Shown in pieces: positions 62,638-64,000 of a stretch of 64,000 nt of DNA. The stretch covers positions 372,001 through 436,000 of the forward strand of contig NZ_KB907791.1 in NCBI RefSeq assembly GCF_000382205.1. Reading direction: 5' to 3'. Position 1 is the first letter of the stretch, and every line of letters begins with the position of its first letter. The notes beneath the pieces were generated by a model. The model was not told the origin of the DNA. It was given only the letters and a program-made list of their open reading frames with translations, and ran no database searches. The position numbers and the translations under genes are program-made. This DNA is from Dyadobacter beijingensis DSM 21582. Lineage in GTDB: Bacteria; Bacteroidota; Bacteroidia; Cytophagales; Spirosomataceae.

Positions 62638-64000
62638 ATGGGAATCGTTTCGATTAATCCGGCAACGGGGTCTGAGATCAAGACTTACGAAGAACTCGAT
62701 TTTAAAAGTGTCGTCACCAAAATTGAAGAGGTGCAAAAGTCCTGGGAACACTGGAAAACATCATCCCATGAAAATCGTAGTAAGCTATTGCAGACCATGG
62801 CCGGTGTGCTTAGGAAGCGTCAGCACGAGTTGTCGGTGCTGATGGCCAATGAAATGGGGAAACCGGTGACACAAGGCATTGGTGAGATTGAAAAATGTGC
62901 CGTATGCTGTGAATACTATGCAGCAAACGGGGCGAAGTATCTGGCCGACAGGCCTGTTGATACGGAGGCGTCCAAAAGTTACGTGTCCTTTCAGCCGCTT
63001 GGGGTGATATTGGCGGTAATGCCGTGGAATTTCCCCTTCTGGCAAGTGTTCCGTTTCCTTGCTCCCGCACTTGCGGCAGGTAATTGCGGTATTCTGAAAC
63101 ATGCTTCGAACGTACCCGGGTGTGCACTTGCGATACAAAGTATTGTTGAAGAGTCCGGGTTTCCCAAAAATGTCTTTGTAACACTCCTGATCGGAAGCGG
63201 TCAGGTTTCCAAAATCATTGAACATCCGGTCGTTAAGGCGGTGACGCTCACGGGAAGTACAAATGCAGGAATCAAGGTAGCGACAGCCGCGTCGTCGGTA
63301 CTGAAAAAAACGGTGCTCGAATTGGGTGGAAGCGACGCCTATGTGGTGCTCGAAGATGCCGACCTGGAACTGGCGGCCGAAGCATGTGTGGAAAGCCGGC
63401 TAATCAACAGCGGCCAGAGCTGCATTGCCGGAAAGCGGTTCGTGGTGGTGAAAAAGGTTTTGGAGCGGTTTACGGAATTGTTCCTTGCGAAAATGTCCGC
63501 AAAGCGGATGGGCGACCCGCTGGACGAATCGACGGACGTAGGGCCTCAGGCCCGCCAGGACCTGCGCGATGAGCTTCATGGGCAGGTAATACGTTCGATT
63601 GAAAAGGGTGCCCGTTGTATTCTTGGAGGTCAGGTTCCAGAGGGGAACAATGCTTTTTACCCGCCGACCATTCTTACCGATGTAAAACCGGGCATGCCGG
63701 GTTATGACGAGGAATTGTTCGGGCCGGTTGCTTCTATTATCACTGCCGAGGACGAGGCTGATGCGGTCAGAATTGCAAATGACAGCATTTTCGGCCTTGG
63801 CTCTGGGGTATTTACCCAAGATATAGCCAGGGGAGAACGCATCGCATCAGTGGAATTGCAAGCGGGTTCCAGCTATGTCAATCACAGGGTGTTGTCGGAC
63901 CCCCGACTTCCTTTTGGCGGGGTAAAAACATCCGGGTACGGACGGGAGCTAAGCGACTTCGGAATCCACGAATTCGTCAACATCAAGACCGTCTATATTA
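62638..64000 (+). CDS. NAD-dependent aldehyde dehydrogenase, succinate-semialdehyde-type (partial)
   Basis: 454 residues visible, frame open at the window edge (a few codons missing). NPATGSEIKTYEEL start, PWNFPFWQVFR, TLTGSTNAG, LELGGSDAYVVLEDADLE (general-base Glu) and SGQSCIAGKRF (nucleophile Cys). These are the GabD1/succinate-semialdehyde dehydrogenase-like features. Oxidises aldehydes to acids with NAD(P). Downstream of DoxX. Confidence 0.93.
   Translation, partial: MGIVSINPATGSEIKTYEELDFKSVVTKIEEVQKSWEHWKTSSHENRSKLLQTMAGVLRKRQHELSVLMANEMGKPVTQGIGEIEKCAVCCEYYAANGAKYLADRPVDTEASKSYVSFQPLGVILAVMPWNFPFWQVFRFLAPALAAGNCGILKHASNVPGCALAIQSIVEESGFPKNVFVTLLIGSGQVSKIIEHPVVKAVTLTGSTNAGIKVATAASSVLKKTVLELGGSDAYVVLEDADLELAAEACVESRLINSGQSCIAGKRFVVVKKVLERFTELFLAKMSAKRMGDPLDESTDVGPQARQDLRDELHGQVIRSIEKGARCILGGQVPEGNNAFYPPTILTDVKPGMPGYDEELFGPVASIITAEDEADAVRIANDSIFGLGSGVFTQDIARGERIASVELQAGSSYVNHRVLSDPRLPFGGVKTSGYGRELSDFGIHEFVNIKTVYI

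Overview
The window looks like chromosome of a Bacteroidota bacterium, most likely a Cytophagales/Dyadobacter-like soil species. This is inferred from gene families (PadR-linked prefix-domain ABC permease, alginate-export porin, DUF7009 next to FdhF, ECF sigma with a YCII partner), weak Shine-Dalgarno sequences, and several TTG/TAnnTTTG-type promoters typical of that phylum. No rRNA, tRNA or CRISPR array was recognised.

Layout. 1-2.5 kb: the 5' end of a leftward extracellular contractile injection system (eCIS) operon (DUF4255/Pvc16 protein, eCIS-associated protein, tail sheath cut by the window edge). 3.3-10.3 kb: housekeeping and stress genes (SDR, acetyl-CoA hydrolase/CoA-transferase, a possible 27-residue membrane protein, a tandem UspA protein, Hsp20, UvrA-like ATPase). 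10.3-20 kb: SDR, lipoprotein, AraC regulator, ChrA, and cassette A, leftward: truncated SDR, SnoaL-like, exported HExxH protein, alpha/beta hydrolase, AraC. 20-30.6 kb: 2'-5' RNA ligase-like protein, a damaged arsenic operon, a porin, a collapsed msrA/globin pair, an HxlR regulator with two matched operators facing an enoyl-CoA hydratase/quinone reductase operon, then small enzymes ending in YCII plus ECF sigma. 30.7-40.7 kb: PhzF, a sulfatase broken by an in-frame amber codon, PadR/ABC permease, and a graveyard of fragments including an IS3-family relic. 40.7-57.7 kb: an accessory block with cassette B (decayed HxlR, SDR, SnoaL-like, AraC, HExxH protein), a TetR-controlled AKR/SDR/SnoaL operon with palindromic operators, twin TetR genes divergent from an RND pump whose outer-membrane channel is destroyed, an MFS exporter, and a scrambled partial copy of the SDR/SnoaL segment. 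58.2-64 kb: DUF7009 + FdhF/YdeP oxidoreductase, aldo/keto reductase, DoxX and an aldehyde dehydrogenase running off the edge.

Two themes stand out. First, many small redox or hydrolytic enzymes sit beside their own one-component regulator, with visible operators for ArsR, HxlR and TetR types. Second, decay is heavy: at least fifteen truncated or frameshifted genes, with efflux steps lost from both the arsenic and the RND operons. The best candidate for a poorly described system is the duplicated HxlR-SDR-SnoaL-AraC-exported HExxH cassette. Its palindromic operator core is conserved between the two copies, although the HxlR gene is broken in both.
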